NCBI GenBank assembly: GCA_964472565.1
Contig: CAYYNB010000120.1
Coordinates: forward strand, 1-18,980
Direction of reading: 5' to 3'
DNA: 18,980 bases
Source of the DNA: DATAMF01 sp964472565
GTDB lineage: Bacteria > Chloroflexota > Anaerolineae > Aggregatilineales > Aggregatilineaceae
The position numbers and the translations under genes were made by a program. Positions within the stretch are counted from its first letter, which is position 1. Every line of letters starts with the position of its first letter. Shown here piece after piece: positions 1-7,156 of this stretch. The notes below the pieces were generated by a model. That model did no database searches and had not been told where the DNA came from. It saw only the letters and a program-made list of their open reading frames with translations.

Positions 1-413
1 GTGAACGTCAGCAGGTGAACCGGCTTGTTCAGCGTCAGCATGTAATCATGTACGGCTTTGGTACCAGGCGAAATGCCGTTCCAGAGAAACAATCCCCGGT
101 CAGCCAGTTCTACCAGGTAGCGATCCCGCTGCGCATAACCGTGCGCCTGGTATTGGATGTACCGGCTGCCCGGACGGTGGCTGCCGCCATTGCGCGGTTT
201 ACGCCCGATGCCGATCATGGTCACGTCTACACCCAGTTCATCACAGGCGCGCACGACAGCCGCATCGACACCGAGGGGATTATCTCCAACGAGGATGGTC
301 CAGCCGTGTTCTTTGGCCCGCTGAACGGTCTGGCGCGCGGTGCGCTGCATGGCTGGGGTTGCATGGCGACTTCCAGCGATGAATAAACGATATGGTGTGG
401 GTGAATCAGACAT
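1..413 (-). CDS. SLOG-superfamily (DUF2493/YspA-like) protein, partial
   Basis: The reverse strand reads open from an ATG at 413 to the window edge (137 codons, C-terminus missing), so it has no stop inside the window. The protein starts MSDSPTPYRLFIAGSR. It shows the SLOG/DUF2493 pattern: a first beta strand ending in the nucleotide-loop motif IAGSR (about residues 12-16), then LVGDNPLGVDAAVVRACDEL (about 41-60) with the conserved GxD segment, and later QRDRYLVELADRGLFLWNG and SPGTKAVHDYM (about 104-130). SLOG proteins bind nucleotide-like ligands; DUF2493 members are often linked to NAD/ADP-ribose signalling or phage and plasmid contexts, but no function can be assigned here. A GTGAGG ribosome-binding site sits 5 bases before the start. 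The start is clear; only the family assignment rests on motif recall. Confidence 0.8.
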   Translation of the reverse strand, partial: MSDSPTPYRLFIAGSRHATPAMQRTARQTVQRAKEHGWTILVGDNPLGVDAAVVRACDELGVDVTMIGIGRKPRNGGSHRPGSRYIQYQAHGYAQRDRYLVELADRGLFLWNGISPGTKAVHDYMLTLNKPVHLLTF

Positions 414-418
414 CGGAA

Positions 419-433
419 CCTCACTTTCTGAGG
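419..433 (-). promoter_or_regulatory. small hairpin holding the SLOG gene's ribosome-binding site
   Basis: Read on the minus strand, CCTCA-GAAAG-TGAGG is a perfect 5-bp stem with a 5-base loop, and its 3' arm is the Shine-Dalgarno sequence of the gene starting at 413. This could mask the ribosome-binding site. A 5-bp stem can arise by chance, so a regulatory role is only inferred. Confidence 0.25.
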
Positions 434-829
434 GAAAAGTCGAATGGAAAAACAGGCAATGAGGTCGCGCCAGTGTCGAACAGGCTAGACGGCAGTTTCG
501 CTGCGCGGGGGAAATTCTGTCCTGGCAGCAGCCGACCTCGACGCCTCGTCAGTGTAGGGTGTCACCTGGACGTGTCCGCGCCTATGAGGGGATGGCGCAG
601 AGTTCAGAGGCCCTTCCAGCGTATGGGACAACCCCATACAGTCCACGATGATCTACAACGGGCAGCCGCCCAGACCGGAGGTGGTCTGGCGGCTGGAGGC
701 GTTTGACACCTGGGGTTCTGCTGCGCCCGCTAGAGTCAGGCCAACGGATGGTCCGTTGAGCGTCGAATTAAGAGGGCCGTTTCCGGCTGGCTCGCTTCGT
801 GCCCAACTCGTAGCGCAGGCAGTTCCGCA
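434..829. other. stretch without a recognisable gene
   Basis: Open frames exist on both strands, but their translations are rich in Arg, Pro and Gly, match no family I recognise and lack ribosome-binding sites. I see no RNA gene or clear promoter. The segment may be degenerate coding sequence or a spacer leading into the inverted repeat that begins near 830. Confidence 0.4.
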
Positions 830-1032
830 GATGTTTTTGGTAAGGTGCTTTCTTTCGCAAGTCGTTCAGCGCAGCCGCTTCCGGCGGTGTGTCGTCGCCA
901 GACCGGCCTGAACCTCGCCTGAGTGGAACGGCGCAAGCCAGGGCGAGGTTCAGAGTCCGCAGCCCGCCCACGGGCTGGACACACCGCGCGGCTGCGCTAT
1001 CTTGCGAAGAAAAGAAAGCACCCAGAAACATC
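830..1032. repeat. long imperfect inverted repeat (arms about 90 bases)
   Basis: Arm 1 (830-919) and arm 2 (942-1032) are reverse complements of each other with small gaps, around a 22-base centre. Matching blocks occur in the same order: gatgttt-tgg against cca-aaacatc; GGTGCTTTCTT against AAGAAAGCACC; agcgcagccgc (868-878) against gcggctgcgct (988-998); gcggtgtgt against acacaccgc; and ctgaacctcgcc (908-919) against ggcgaggttcag (942-953). A transcript would fold into a roughly 90-bp hairpin with several bulges. It could be a MITE/REP-like element, a structured RNA or the scar of an inverted duplication. No transposase or flanking target duplication was recognised. Confidence 0.75.
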
Positions 1033-1113
1033 GAGGCGGTCGCTACGATGGGCGGACCGAGAGAGGGAAACAGAGGACGTATGACGTACACGGCGTCGAG
1101 TTGGCACGATAAC

Positions 1114-1151
1114 AAAAGCAGATAAAGACCTGGATATCCTTACCTGCTTTT
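1114..1151. terminator. AT-rich hairpin ending in TTTT
   Basis: AAAAGCAG (1114-1121) pairs perfectly with CTGCTTTT (1144-1151), and pairing continues inward for most of the next six positions. The stem is AT-rich and symmetrical, with A-run and T-run ends. This is compatible with a weak bidirectional terminator, possibly for the PIN pseudogene on the minus strand, or with an element end. No gene directly abuts it. Confidence 0.35.
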
Positions 1152-1261
1152 GACCAAGTTTTAAAATATTTGCTCTGCTATTCTAGCTTCAGAAACTTTA
1201 GTATCTCTTGTACGATAATCAAGCACAAGATATACACGGAATATCTGAGCAGTTGTTAGGT

Positions 1262-1683
1262 TCACGGAACGAAATCCATGATAGGCTTCAAGGTGACTCC
1301 CTCGGCTTCTACTGCCCGTCTCTGTGGCTGATTCAGTGTGATAAGAGAATAGTGTGATCGGCGTGCCAGGGCAATATAGGTGGAGTCGTAGACAGCAAGC
1401 TGATGTGCGATACCGATTTTTAGTACTGTGTCCAATGCAGCTTTTTTACCGGAACATGCGTCAGAGGAAGTTTGCGCAAATGCCTGAGCAGAATTTGCGC
1501 ATGGAAAAAGGGCATTCCCTGAAACCGGACATGCTTCCACGACACATTAGCACATTCCAGCAGGCAGAATTCCGGCACAATAAACCGGTCTCCGATGACC
1601 GCGCGACGAAATAATGCACGGGCATGGGGCGTATGAGAACCTTGAATCAACCGCTCAATCACCACGTTGGCATCAAATCTAAT
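1262..1683 (-). pseudogene. PIN-domain (VapC-like) ribonuclease toxin, frameshifted
   Basis: Two overlapping minus-strand frames join into one PIN-domain protein. The first gives RFDANVVIERLIQGSHT...FIVPEFCLLECANVSWKHVR...LTHVPVKK. The second continues AALDTVLKIGIAHQLAVYDSTYIALARR...LITLNQ and ends KPIMDFVP. Conserved PIN acidic residues are visible: the Asp of FDAN, the Glu of LLECANV and the Asp of VYDSTYIALA; the usual fourth Asp is Asn in LITLN. The frame changes at a run of six A residues (1442-1447), where one extra A would restore a single frame. No ATG precedes FDANVV; an ATT sits where a start would be expected (1683-1681), so the start may also be mutated. A short minus-strand frame ending at 1659 overlaps the toxin start the way antitoxins do, but I do not recognise it. 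PIN toxins cleave RNA. Confidence 0.65.
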
Positions 1684-1876
1684 TCGATCCCGTCTGGAAG
1701 ATGATCACTGCGCAACCGCCAATGTGAACTTGCGTTAGCTATTTGCACGTTGGTTAATCGGAACAATCTCATTGTGATTGCCTGAAATTTTTCGGTGAAA
1801 AGGAATCTATCAAATCCGAGCATGAAACAGTGGCGCAAATGGCATCCAGGCGGCAAGTTAAGCATTAGAGAGTCCT

Positions 1877-1895
1877 TTCTCTGCGGTTAGGCCAT
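1877..1895 (+). repeat. 19-base direct repeat, left copy
   Basis: The sequence ttctctgcggttaggccat occurs here and again, identical and in the same orientation, at 3712-3730. The two copies bracket the IS3 remnant and the beta-propeller gene. Similarity stops at the ends of the 19 bases, apart from nearby scattered matches. Confidence 0.8.
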
Positions 1896-1934
1896 CTGTA
1901 AAGATCCCAAAGTTAGGACCGATCAAAAGGAGAG

Positions 1935-2187
1935 TCAGGGCATAAGGGCAGCAGCAGCAAAAGCAATGGGTGGATAATCCAGCCAGTGCTGCATGAGGCC
2001 GTTCATGGTTGTAATCATACCGCCAAGGTTCCGTGATCTCACGCACATCGGAGACGGTATCGAACAAATAGGCATCCAGAACATCTTCGCGATAGGTGCG
2101 ATTGAACCGTTCGATGTAGGCATTCTGAGCGGGGCAGCCGGGTTCAATGAAAGCCCAGAAAACGTGATGCAGTTCAGCACAATCGGC
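1935..2187 (-). pseudogene. IS3-family transposase OrfB, C-terminal fragment
   Basis: The minus strand encodes the end of an IS3-type DDE transposase: FIEPGCPAQNAYIERFNRTY, then REDVLDAYLFDTVSDVREIT and WRYDYNHERPHAALAGL. The Glu in NAYIERFN is the last catalytic acid of the DD(35)E triad. The first two Asp and all of OrfA are missing. A one-base insertion near 1974 shifts the frame; reading past it gives PPIAFAAAALMP and a stop at 1935-1937, a normal-looking IS3 end. The upstream boundary falls within a few bases of the stop codon of the beta-propeller gene, so the fragment abuts that gene's 3' end. It is not active by itself. Confidence 0.8.
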
Positions 2188-2188
2188 G

Positions 2189-3355
2189 TTATTCCGTATT
2201 GGGTCGCCATATAGGATTCCCGACCGATGTGTAGGGTAAGTCGAAACTGCGGATCGTTCCAGTCGGAAATAGCACTTTGAGCTGCGGGACCTTAGTGAAT
2301 GCTTGCAGGGCAAGATGTACGCCATCTGGCGACAGGACAAATGGTGTCATAAAACTATCTATGTCCATTGCCTGTGCTTCCAAACGCTCACTTGCAAGCC
2401 AATAGCTGAATATACCACTCCAACCCTCTTGGGGATTGTACCTGGTAAAATAGAAATATCCTTCGTCTTCGGCCCAAACAGGGCATGACGCAATACTACC
2501 AGTCGGTTCAAAGACATGGACAATGTCTCCCTGCGGATCGAAGATCACCATTCTATTCGTAGCAATTCCGGTAGAATTGCTGAGACTGGTAATGGGAATC
2601 AGCCCCGTCAGATAATTTCTGGATGGAGAAAATCCCGGACAAACGTAGTAGTTGTGCGATTGTTGGATTGTTTCATCCATATAGGGCTGAAGTACATGGT
2701 GGATGTCAAGCTCCTCACCCGTTTCCAGGTTTACAATTGTTGCCTCAGTCCTGAGGAAGCCAAGGTCAAGCCCGACGTAACGCAAGTCGGAGGACCAAAT
2801 TGTAGGTTTTCCGGTCTGTTGTGTATCCATCACAAACGGCGTTTCGAACCGAACACCCAGTGTTTGCCCCGTCGATACATCGGCTTCGATCAATTGCCAA
2901 ACCTGTTCTTTCAGGGTAACAAAATACACTTTGCTTCCGTCCGCCGACCATGTCACCGTATTTTCATCATAATACCGCATAAAATATGCCATTTTGTCCT
3001 TGAAGCATGTTTGCAGGACGCCTTCAACTGTCAGGATGCAGACCTCCATGGTTGCACCCTCCTCCATGCCAGGAGCATCTTTACTAACGAAGGCAAGCAA
3101 GTCTCCTTGAGGCGACCAGCTTAGAGGGACCAGGATATCATGATCACTGCGGTATAGATCGACGAACTCCTCCGTGCGGTCATCGAGAATCGCGAGGAAA
3201 AATGAGGAAGACCCATTACTGTCATCGTTTCTAGCCCCAAATACAATATCTGACGGTAGCGGCGTTGGTGGAGAAACCTGCCCCGACGTGGTGGCATCGG
3301 GCAGAAGCCCACAAATACCGATCAGCAAGGCGAGCAGATATTTTCTGGCTTTCAT
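2189..3355 (-). CDS. exported TolB/WD40-like beta-propeller protein
   Basis: A 388-residue protein with an N-terminal signal sequence (MKARKYLLALLIGICGLLPD). The Cys is not in a good lipobox, so a lipoprotein is unlikely. The rest contains repeated blade motifs of the TolB/DPP-IV-propeller type: LVPLSWSPQGDLLAFVS, VTWSADGSKVYFVT, CPVWAEDEGYFYFTRYN, FVLSPDGVHLALQAF and a final GNPIWRP. Such proteins usually act as extracytoplasmic scaffolds or binding proteins; no enzyme motif is seen. AAGGAG lies about 10 bases before the ATG. It appears to be a single-gene unit. Its 3' end abuts an IS3 fragment, so the last few residues (NTE) could be IS-derived, although the propeller looks complete. Family confidence is high, function unknown. 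Confidence 0.85.
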   Translation of the reverse strand: MKARKYLLALLIGICGLLPDATTSGQVSPPTPLPSDIVFGARNDDSNGSSSFFLAILDDRTEEFVDLYRSDHDILVPLSWSPQGDLLAFVSKDAPGMEEGATMEVCILTVEGVLQTCFKDKMAYFMRYYDENTVTWSADGSKVYFVTLKEQVWQLIEADVSTGQTLGVRFETPFVMDTQQTGKPTIWSSDLRYVGLDLGFLRTEATIVNLETGEELDIHHVLQPYMDETIQQSHNYYVCPGFSPSRNYLTGLIPITSLSNSTGIATNRMVIFDPQGDIVHVFEPTGSIASCPVWAEDEGYFYFTRYNPQEGWSGIFSYWLASERLEAQAMDIDSFMTPFVLSPDGVHLALQAFTKVPQLKVLFPTGTIRSFDLPYTSVGNPIWRPNTE

Positions 3356-3371
3356 CGCGACTCACTCCTTC

Positions 3372-3410
3372 TTAGGGCCCGTATATTGCGCTAAGGTGCT
3401 GGTTGGCAAG
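3372..3410 (-). promoter_or_regulatory. possible promoter of the beta-propeller gene
   Basis: On the minus strand, TTGCCA and TATACG are separated by 18 bases, with AAGGAG and the ATG downstream. The -35 matches the sigma-70 consensus at five positions and the -10 at four. It is the best candidate in this spacer but remains unsupported beyond sequence similarity. Confidence 0.3.
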
Positions 3411-3753
3411 CATAGGACGCCCGCAATCAACTTTATGCAAATCTGGCAACGAGTTAATTGCGGTCTAGACCAATGGATTTGGATTATTTGTCTACTATGT
3501 CTGTTTTGTATTTTTTGTGTATTCCCACAAGTTCCCGAATTGCTGTCTATCACTACAACCAAGTTCGCTCATAACAGGTGGAATGACCTGCTCGATCAAG
3601 CGTCGCCAGGTCATCGATGTATCGATTCTGAATGGCTTGCATCATGACTACCGCTGAGCCGCTTGACGGGAAAACTATGCATGGATGAGCTAAATAACCC
3701 TCACAGGTCCATTCTCTGCGGTTAGGCCATTAGCTTAATCTGACTTTCAGGTT
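3411..3753. other. intergenic stretch, no gene recognised
   Basis: Contains an AT-rich tract near 3480-3530 and the right copy of the 19-base direct repeat. A minus-strand frame near 3560-3645 (begins MQAIQNRYIDDLATL) looks weakly coding but is short and matches no family I can name. It could be a further mobile-element scrap. Confidence 0.35.
3712..3730 (+). repeat. 19-base direct repeat, right copy
   Basis: Identical to 1877-1895 (ttctctgcggttaggccat). Lies between the two minus-strand genes ending at 3754 and starting at 3355. It may mark an old insertion or recombination boundary. Confidence 0.8.
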
Positions 3754-4821
3754 TTAACGAGCTTTGTACAAAGTTTTCCCTACTGGTCGCTCTGTTCTTG
3801 CATAACGCAGCGTACGTGCGGCCATGGATAGTAACGCGATTGTTCCGAGAGCGAAAACAATGTTATGGATCAGCTTGGCGCGGATGGTGACATCTCCAAA
3901 TGGCTCTACCAGGAAAGCTATCCAGGCTCTGGTCAGCAGCGCACCGCCCGCTAGGGCAAGCATATGAAGATCATTCCATCCTTTACGTTGTGACCAGCGC
4001 CAGACTTGGATCGCCAGCAGGATGATCACCGCTGCATCAATACCGGTGCCGCCCCAGCTAATCCCGAATTGAGCGTCGATGCCTAGCAGTGAAAGCACTA
4101 TTTCTATAATGGTCACCAGGCTCAGTAAAACAAGGGTCATAGTTCCAATCAGCCAGGGAGTTGGAACCGGTTTATCGATTACGGATTGAGGGCGTTTCTT
4201 GACGATAAATGCGGCACTGATAAAAGCCACAACGACAGCAGCGGAACCGATAATTTGCGCTGGCGAAGCGAAAAAATCTTCGTCCACGGCAAGTCCCCAA
4301 CAAAGAAGTGCCGAAATGAGGAGATACAGAATAATTGTTACCGTTAAACTCTTGTTCCCTAACCAAGGAGTTATTTTCCGCCGGGGAACACACGTCTCAA
4401 CAATCAAGATGGGCGTGCCTATACTCCAGATCGCGTGCCCAACGATGAAATTCAGTGCATTATTACCACTGATACCGAGTGCCGGGATATAGGTGTTTTT
4501 TAGATCTTCGTCCCATGATTCGATATCTATAAAGGATGGGTTGAACAGACTCTGGTCAACCAGACTCGCCTGAAACACTCCAAAGGCAAAGGCGAGCAGG
4601 ATGATCGTGAGCCATCCCCGTCCAGTACGGCGTGTGACTTCGCGGATAATAAGCGCCGCGCCGCCATACAGGGGTGCAAAGAACAACAATCCGGCGAACA
4701 AAGCGGGAAAGTCGCCCGTCGAATCTCCATAGCCGATCAGATACTCAGCAGGCAGCGGAGCCAAAAAGTACAGCGCGAATGCAGGAGCAAGTCTTATAAG
4801 CAAGCCCGGTTGTTTCGTCAT
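3754..4821 (-). CDS. polytopic membrane protein of unknown function
   Basis: A 355-residue protein with about ten hydrophobic segments spread over its whole length, for example LIRLAPAFALYFLAPLPAEY, LFAGLLFFAPLYGGAALII, TVTIILYLLISALLCWGLA and NIVFALGTIALLSMAA. Charged loops such as REVTRRTGRG and VKKRPQ suggest cytoplasmic turns. No transporter signature or enzyme motif is recognised. The start is placed at the ATG at 4821, where the protein begins MTKQPGLL, because GAGGG precedes it at 7 bases. The frame stays open upstream to 5037, but that extension is hydrophilic and overlaps the divergent kinase gene. It is divergent from the two-component genes at 4985-6891 and may be their target or partner, which is only inferred from position. 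Confidence 0.75.
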   Translation of the reverse strand: MTKQPGLLIRLAPAFALYFLAPLPAEYLIGYGDSTGDFPALFAGLLFFAPLYGGAALIIREVTRRTGRGWLTIILLAFAFGVFQASLVDQSLFNPSFIDIESWDEDLKNTYIPALGISGNNALNFIVGHAIWSIGTPILIVETCVPRRKITPWLGNKSLTVTIILYLLISALLCWGLAVDEDFFASPAQIIGSAAVVVAFISAAFIVKKRPQSVIDKPVPTPWLIGTMTLVLLSLVTIIEIVLSLLGIDAQFGISWGGTGIDAAVIILLAIQVWRWSQRKGWNDLHMLALAGGALLTRAWIAFLVEPFGDVTIRAKLIHNIVFALGTIALLSMAARTLRYARTERPVGKTLYKAR

Positions 4822-4911
4822 GTTTTTTCCCTCAAGCAGATTTTTGGAATACCTGGACATCACTCTATCACCGCTCACAAACGATCTGAAGTCACGCGCA
4901 TCACTCCCAAT

Positions 4912-4926
4912 CGTGCAGTCTGCACG
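4912..4926. promoter_or_regulatory. perfect palindrome in divergent intergenic region
   Basis: CGTGCAG-T-CTGCACG is a perfect 7-bp inverted repeat around one base, between the divergent membrane-protein and kinase genes. It is a candidate operator, perhaps for the response regulator encoded at 6214; that link is inferred. Confidence 0.45.
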
Positions 4927-4934
4927 GTCCGCCA

Positions 4935-4946
4935 TGACGCACGTCA
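4935..4946. promoter_or_regulatory. second palindrome in divergent intergenic region
   Basis: TGACG-CA-CGTCA is a 5-bp inverted repeat only 8 bases from the preceding palindrome, and an imperfect one (CGTGAC-N4-GTTACG) follows at 4959-4974. The cluster suggests protein binding sites controlling one or both divergent genes. Confidence 0.35.
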
Positions 4947-4984
4947 CTGGAGCCAACCCGTGACCTGTGTTACGATGGTGAGCA

Positions 4985-6217
4985 ATGAAACGCGCCCAGA
5001 TTGAACCCGAACTGCTTTCTCTCTTTCGCCTGACCAACGGCTTTTGGTTGCTGGTTTATGGCCCCAACCTGCTTGATCAGGTTGACGACCCTACCAAACC
5101 TGTTCTGCCAATGGCACTTGGGGGTACGCTCACGGCGATAGTGATGCTGCTGTATTTGTACTCCAGCTGGTTGCAACTCCGGCTGAGCCGGTGGTATCTA
5201 CCGGTCGGTTTGTCGGTTGCCTCAGCAGGCGCGGTGATGGCTCAGTGGTTCAACATTGTATGGCGCACCAATCACGGGGTGCCCCCGGATGCAGATAGTC
5301 TCAGTGAGCAGTTGTTCATCCTGCTGTTCGTGCCGATGATTATCACTGGCGCGCAGTACAATTTCAGGGCGGTGCTCGCCTTCACAGTGATCACCGCTGC
5401 GATACAGGGTGTTCTCGCGCTGCCCCTGGTTTCCATCGAGAGTGTGCCGCTAACCTTCATTGAGGACGATATCGTTGGGCGGTTGTTTCTTTACCCCTTT
5501 GTAGGGTTTATCGTTGTACGAGTGGTGGCAGGTCAGAAAACCGACCGTAAAGTATTGACTACAAAAAATATCAAACTGACCCGTTACGCGACGACGGTCG
5601 AACGGTTGGCTATCAGCCACGAACGGAACCGTCTGGCGCGCGAACTACACGATACCCTGGCACATACGCTAAGTGCCGTTGCGGTGCAGCTTGAAGCGCT
5701 GAGCAAACAACTCGACCGGGATCCTGACAACGCCAGACACACCGTAAAACAATTACAGGATTTGACCCGCGGCGGTCTGCACGAGGCCCGTCGCGCCCTG
5801 CAAGCCTTACGGGCAAGTCCGCTAGAAGACCTGGGGCTACTACTTGCCATGCGCCAGCTTGTCGAATCGGTAAGTGAACGCAGTGGAATGACAATCGCGC
5901 TCACTACTCCAAATGAACTTGACGGGCTGTCTCCGGAGGTTGAGCAAGGTATCTACCGTATCATGGAAGAAGCGCTCAACAACGCCGCCCGCCATGCCCG
6001 TGCTCAGAATGTGACCGTTTCACTGCGGCATGATCGGCGCAAACTCCGTCTGACAATCACAGATAATGGTGTTGGTTTTGATCCCGAAAGGGTGTCATTA
6101 GAAGGTCATTATGGTTTGGTGGGTATGCGTGAACGAGCACTGCTGTGTAATGGTCAGCTCGAGCTTGATAGCACACCGGGCACAGGCGCAACCGTGCGTC
6201 TGACGGTTGAGGAATGA
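4985..6217 (+). CDS. NarL/DesK-type sensor histidine kinase
   Basis: A 410-residue membrane histidine kinase. The first 185 residues form about five to six hydrophobic segments with no large extracellular domain, so it probably senses a membrane or intramembrane cue. The HisKA_3 dimerisation helix ERNRLARELHDTLAHTLS carries the phospho-acceptor His222. The HATPase_c domain shows the N box (EEALNNAARHARA, 328-340) and G boxes (DNGVGFD 360-366; GLVGMRERA 377-385). GGTGAG lies just two bases before the ATG, unusually close. The stop overlaps the next gene's start (ATGA), so kinase and regulator are translationally coupled. The ligand is unknown. Confidence 0.93.
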   Translation: MKRAQIEPELLSLFRLTNGFWLLVYGPNLLDQVDDPTKPVLPMALGGTLTAIVMLLYLYSSWLQLRLSRWYLPVGLSVASAGAVMAQWFNIVWRTNHGVPPDADSLSEQLFILLFVPMIITGAQYNFRAVLAFTVITAAIQGVLALPLVSIESVPLTFIEDDIVGRLFLYPFVGFIVVRVVAGQKTDRKVLTTKNIKLTRYATTVERLAISHERNRLARELHDTLAHTLSAVAVQLEALSKQLDRDPDNARHTVKQLQDLTRGGLHEARRALQALRASPLEDLGLLLAMRQLVESVSERSGMTIALTTPNELDGLSPEVEQGIYRIMEEALNNAARHARAQNVTVSLRHDRRKLRLTITDNGVGFDPERVSLEGHYGLVGMRERALLCNGQLELDSTPGTGATVRLTVEE

Positions 6218-6891
6218 CTATGATAAGGGTTTTGATCGTGGATGATCAGGTGGTTGTCACTGAAGGATTGCGCGTGATTCTCAATCTCGCACCAACCATT
6301 GAAGTTGTTGGCGTGGCCTATAATGGTACCCAGGCGTTTGAACTGGTCGGCAAGCTCAAGCCCGATCTGGTGTTGATGGATCTGAAAATGCCGGGCATGA
6401 ACGGCATTCGAGCGACTCGTGCCATACGAGAGCAGTATCCGGACACCCATATCCTTGTGCTAACAACCTACAGTGCCGACGAATGGGTCTTTGATGCAAT
6501 TCGGGCGGGAGCATCGGGTTATTTGCTCAAAGACTCCGATGGGGACGATATTGTTGCCGCTATCGAAGGCACTGTCGAAGGACGGACGCATATCGACCCG
6601 GCAGTGGCCGATAAACTGCTTGCGCTTGCACGGCAGCAGATCCAGCCCAATCTGACCTTCTTCGCCGCGCTGAGCGAGCGAGAACTCACCATTCTCCGTT
6701 ATATTGCGCGCGGGCTGACAAACACGGATATCGCTAACAAACTGACCCTCGCCGAAGGCACGGTACGGAATAATGTCAGTACCATTCTCAATAAACTTGG
6801 CATTGCGGACAGAACGCAGGCTGCCGCACTGGCGTGGCATCACGGTCTTGTTCATCGCGGTATGGATGATCTGAACAGCAATGATGATTAG
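6214..6891 (+). CDS. NarL/LuxR-family response regulator
   Basis: A 225-residue two-domain regulator. The receiver domain (about 4-120) has the acidic pair Asp10-Asp11, phospho-acceptor Asp56 in VLMDLKMPGMNG, Thr84/85 in VLTTY and Lys106 in GYLLKDS. The C-terminal LuxR-type helix-turn-helix (about 152-212) contains LSERELTILRYIARGLTNTD and EGTVRNNVSTILNKL. It is the cognate partner of the kinase with which it overlaps by four bases. When phosphorylated it would dimerise and bind inverted repeats; the palindromes at 4912-4946 are obvious candidates but unproven. Confidence 0.95.
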   Translation: MTMIRVLIVDDQVVVTEGLRVILNLAPTIEVVGVAYNGTQAFELVGKLKPDLVLMDLKMPGMNGIRATRAIREQYPDTHILVLTTYSADEWVFDAIRAGASGYLLKDSDGDDIVAAIEGTVEGRTHIDPAVADKLLALARQQIQPNLTFFAALSERELTILRYIARGLTNTDIANKLTLAEGTVRNNVSTILNKLGIADRTQAAALAWHHGLVHRGMDDLNSNDD

Positions 6892-6927
6892 AGTTGTTCT
6901 TCATCATTCGCGCGTGATCTATTCAGC

Positions 6928-6952
6928 GACCAAAGATATCCCTCCTTTGGTC
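6928..6952 (+). terminator. hairpin after the response regulator gene
   Basis: GACCAAAG pairs with CTTTGGTC (8-bp perfect stem, 9-base loop), 37 bases after the stop codon. There is no T-run directly behind it, so alone it is a weak terminator; it is followed at once by a stronger hairpin. Confidence 0.45.
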
Positions 6953-6961
6953 TAAAACCCA

Positions 6962-6986
6962 AAAACCACCTTGAACAGGTGGTTTT
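6962..6986. terminator. Rho-independent terminator, probably bidirectional
   Basis: AAAACCACCT pairs perfectly with AGGTGGTTTT around the loop TGAAC. The A-run on one side and T-run on the other suit termination in both directions. It would end the kinase-regulator operon. Confidence 0.7.
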
Positions 6987-6991
6987 GAGCT

Positions 6992-7099
6992 TTACAGGCT
7001 GGATTTGACCATCAAATATTGTTCGAATCTTTTCAGCTTCATGAGGGATAACAACCGGGCCAACTCCACATCACCGGATTTCGCATAAAGACGCTTCAT
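6992..7099 (-). other. small open frame, possible recombinase-tail remnant
   Basis: A 35-codon minus-strand frame, MKRLYAKSGDVELARL onward, ends just before the hairpin at 6962-6986. The pattern LYAKSGD-hydrophobic-L and a later QYL faintly recall the C-terminal end of tyrosine recombinases (LYxKTGDxxLVRxxLGHxxxxTTxxYL). The conserved His and catalytic Tyr context are not convincing. No ribosome-binding site is seen. It could be chance. Confidence 0.2.
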
Positions 7100-7156
7100 C
7101 CCGTAAAATCAGCCTTTATCCCTTATATTGAAATGTATTGTCTCATAAGGAATAAC

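Noticed and set aside
392..1125. Overlapping open frames on both strands
   Set aside because: They have low-complexity Arg/Pro/Gly composition, no ribosome-binding sites and no family resemblance; several are produced by the inverted repeat.
1659..1865. Possible antitoxin upstream of the PIN gene
   Set aside because: The position is right for an antitoxin, but the 68-codon translation shows no DNA-binding motif or known antitoxin pattern and has no clear ribosome-binding site.
2516..3124. 202-codon plus-strand frame
   Set aside because: It lies entirely opposite the well-supported beta-propeller gene and has no motifs.
4822..5037. N-terminal extension of the membrane protein
   Set aside because: The extension is hydrophilic, overlaps the divergent kinase gene and covers the palindromic control region; the ATG at 4821 has a good ribosome-binding site.
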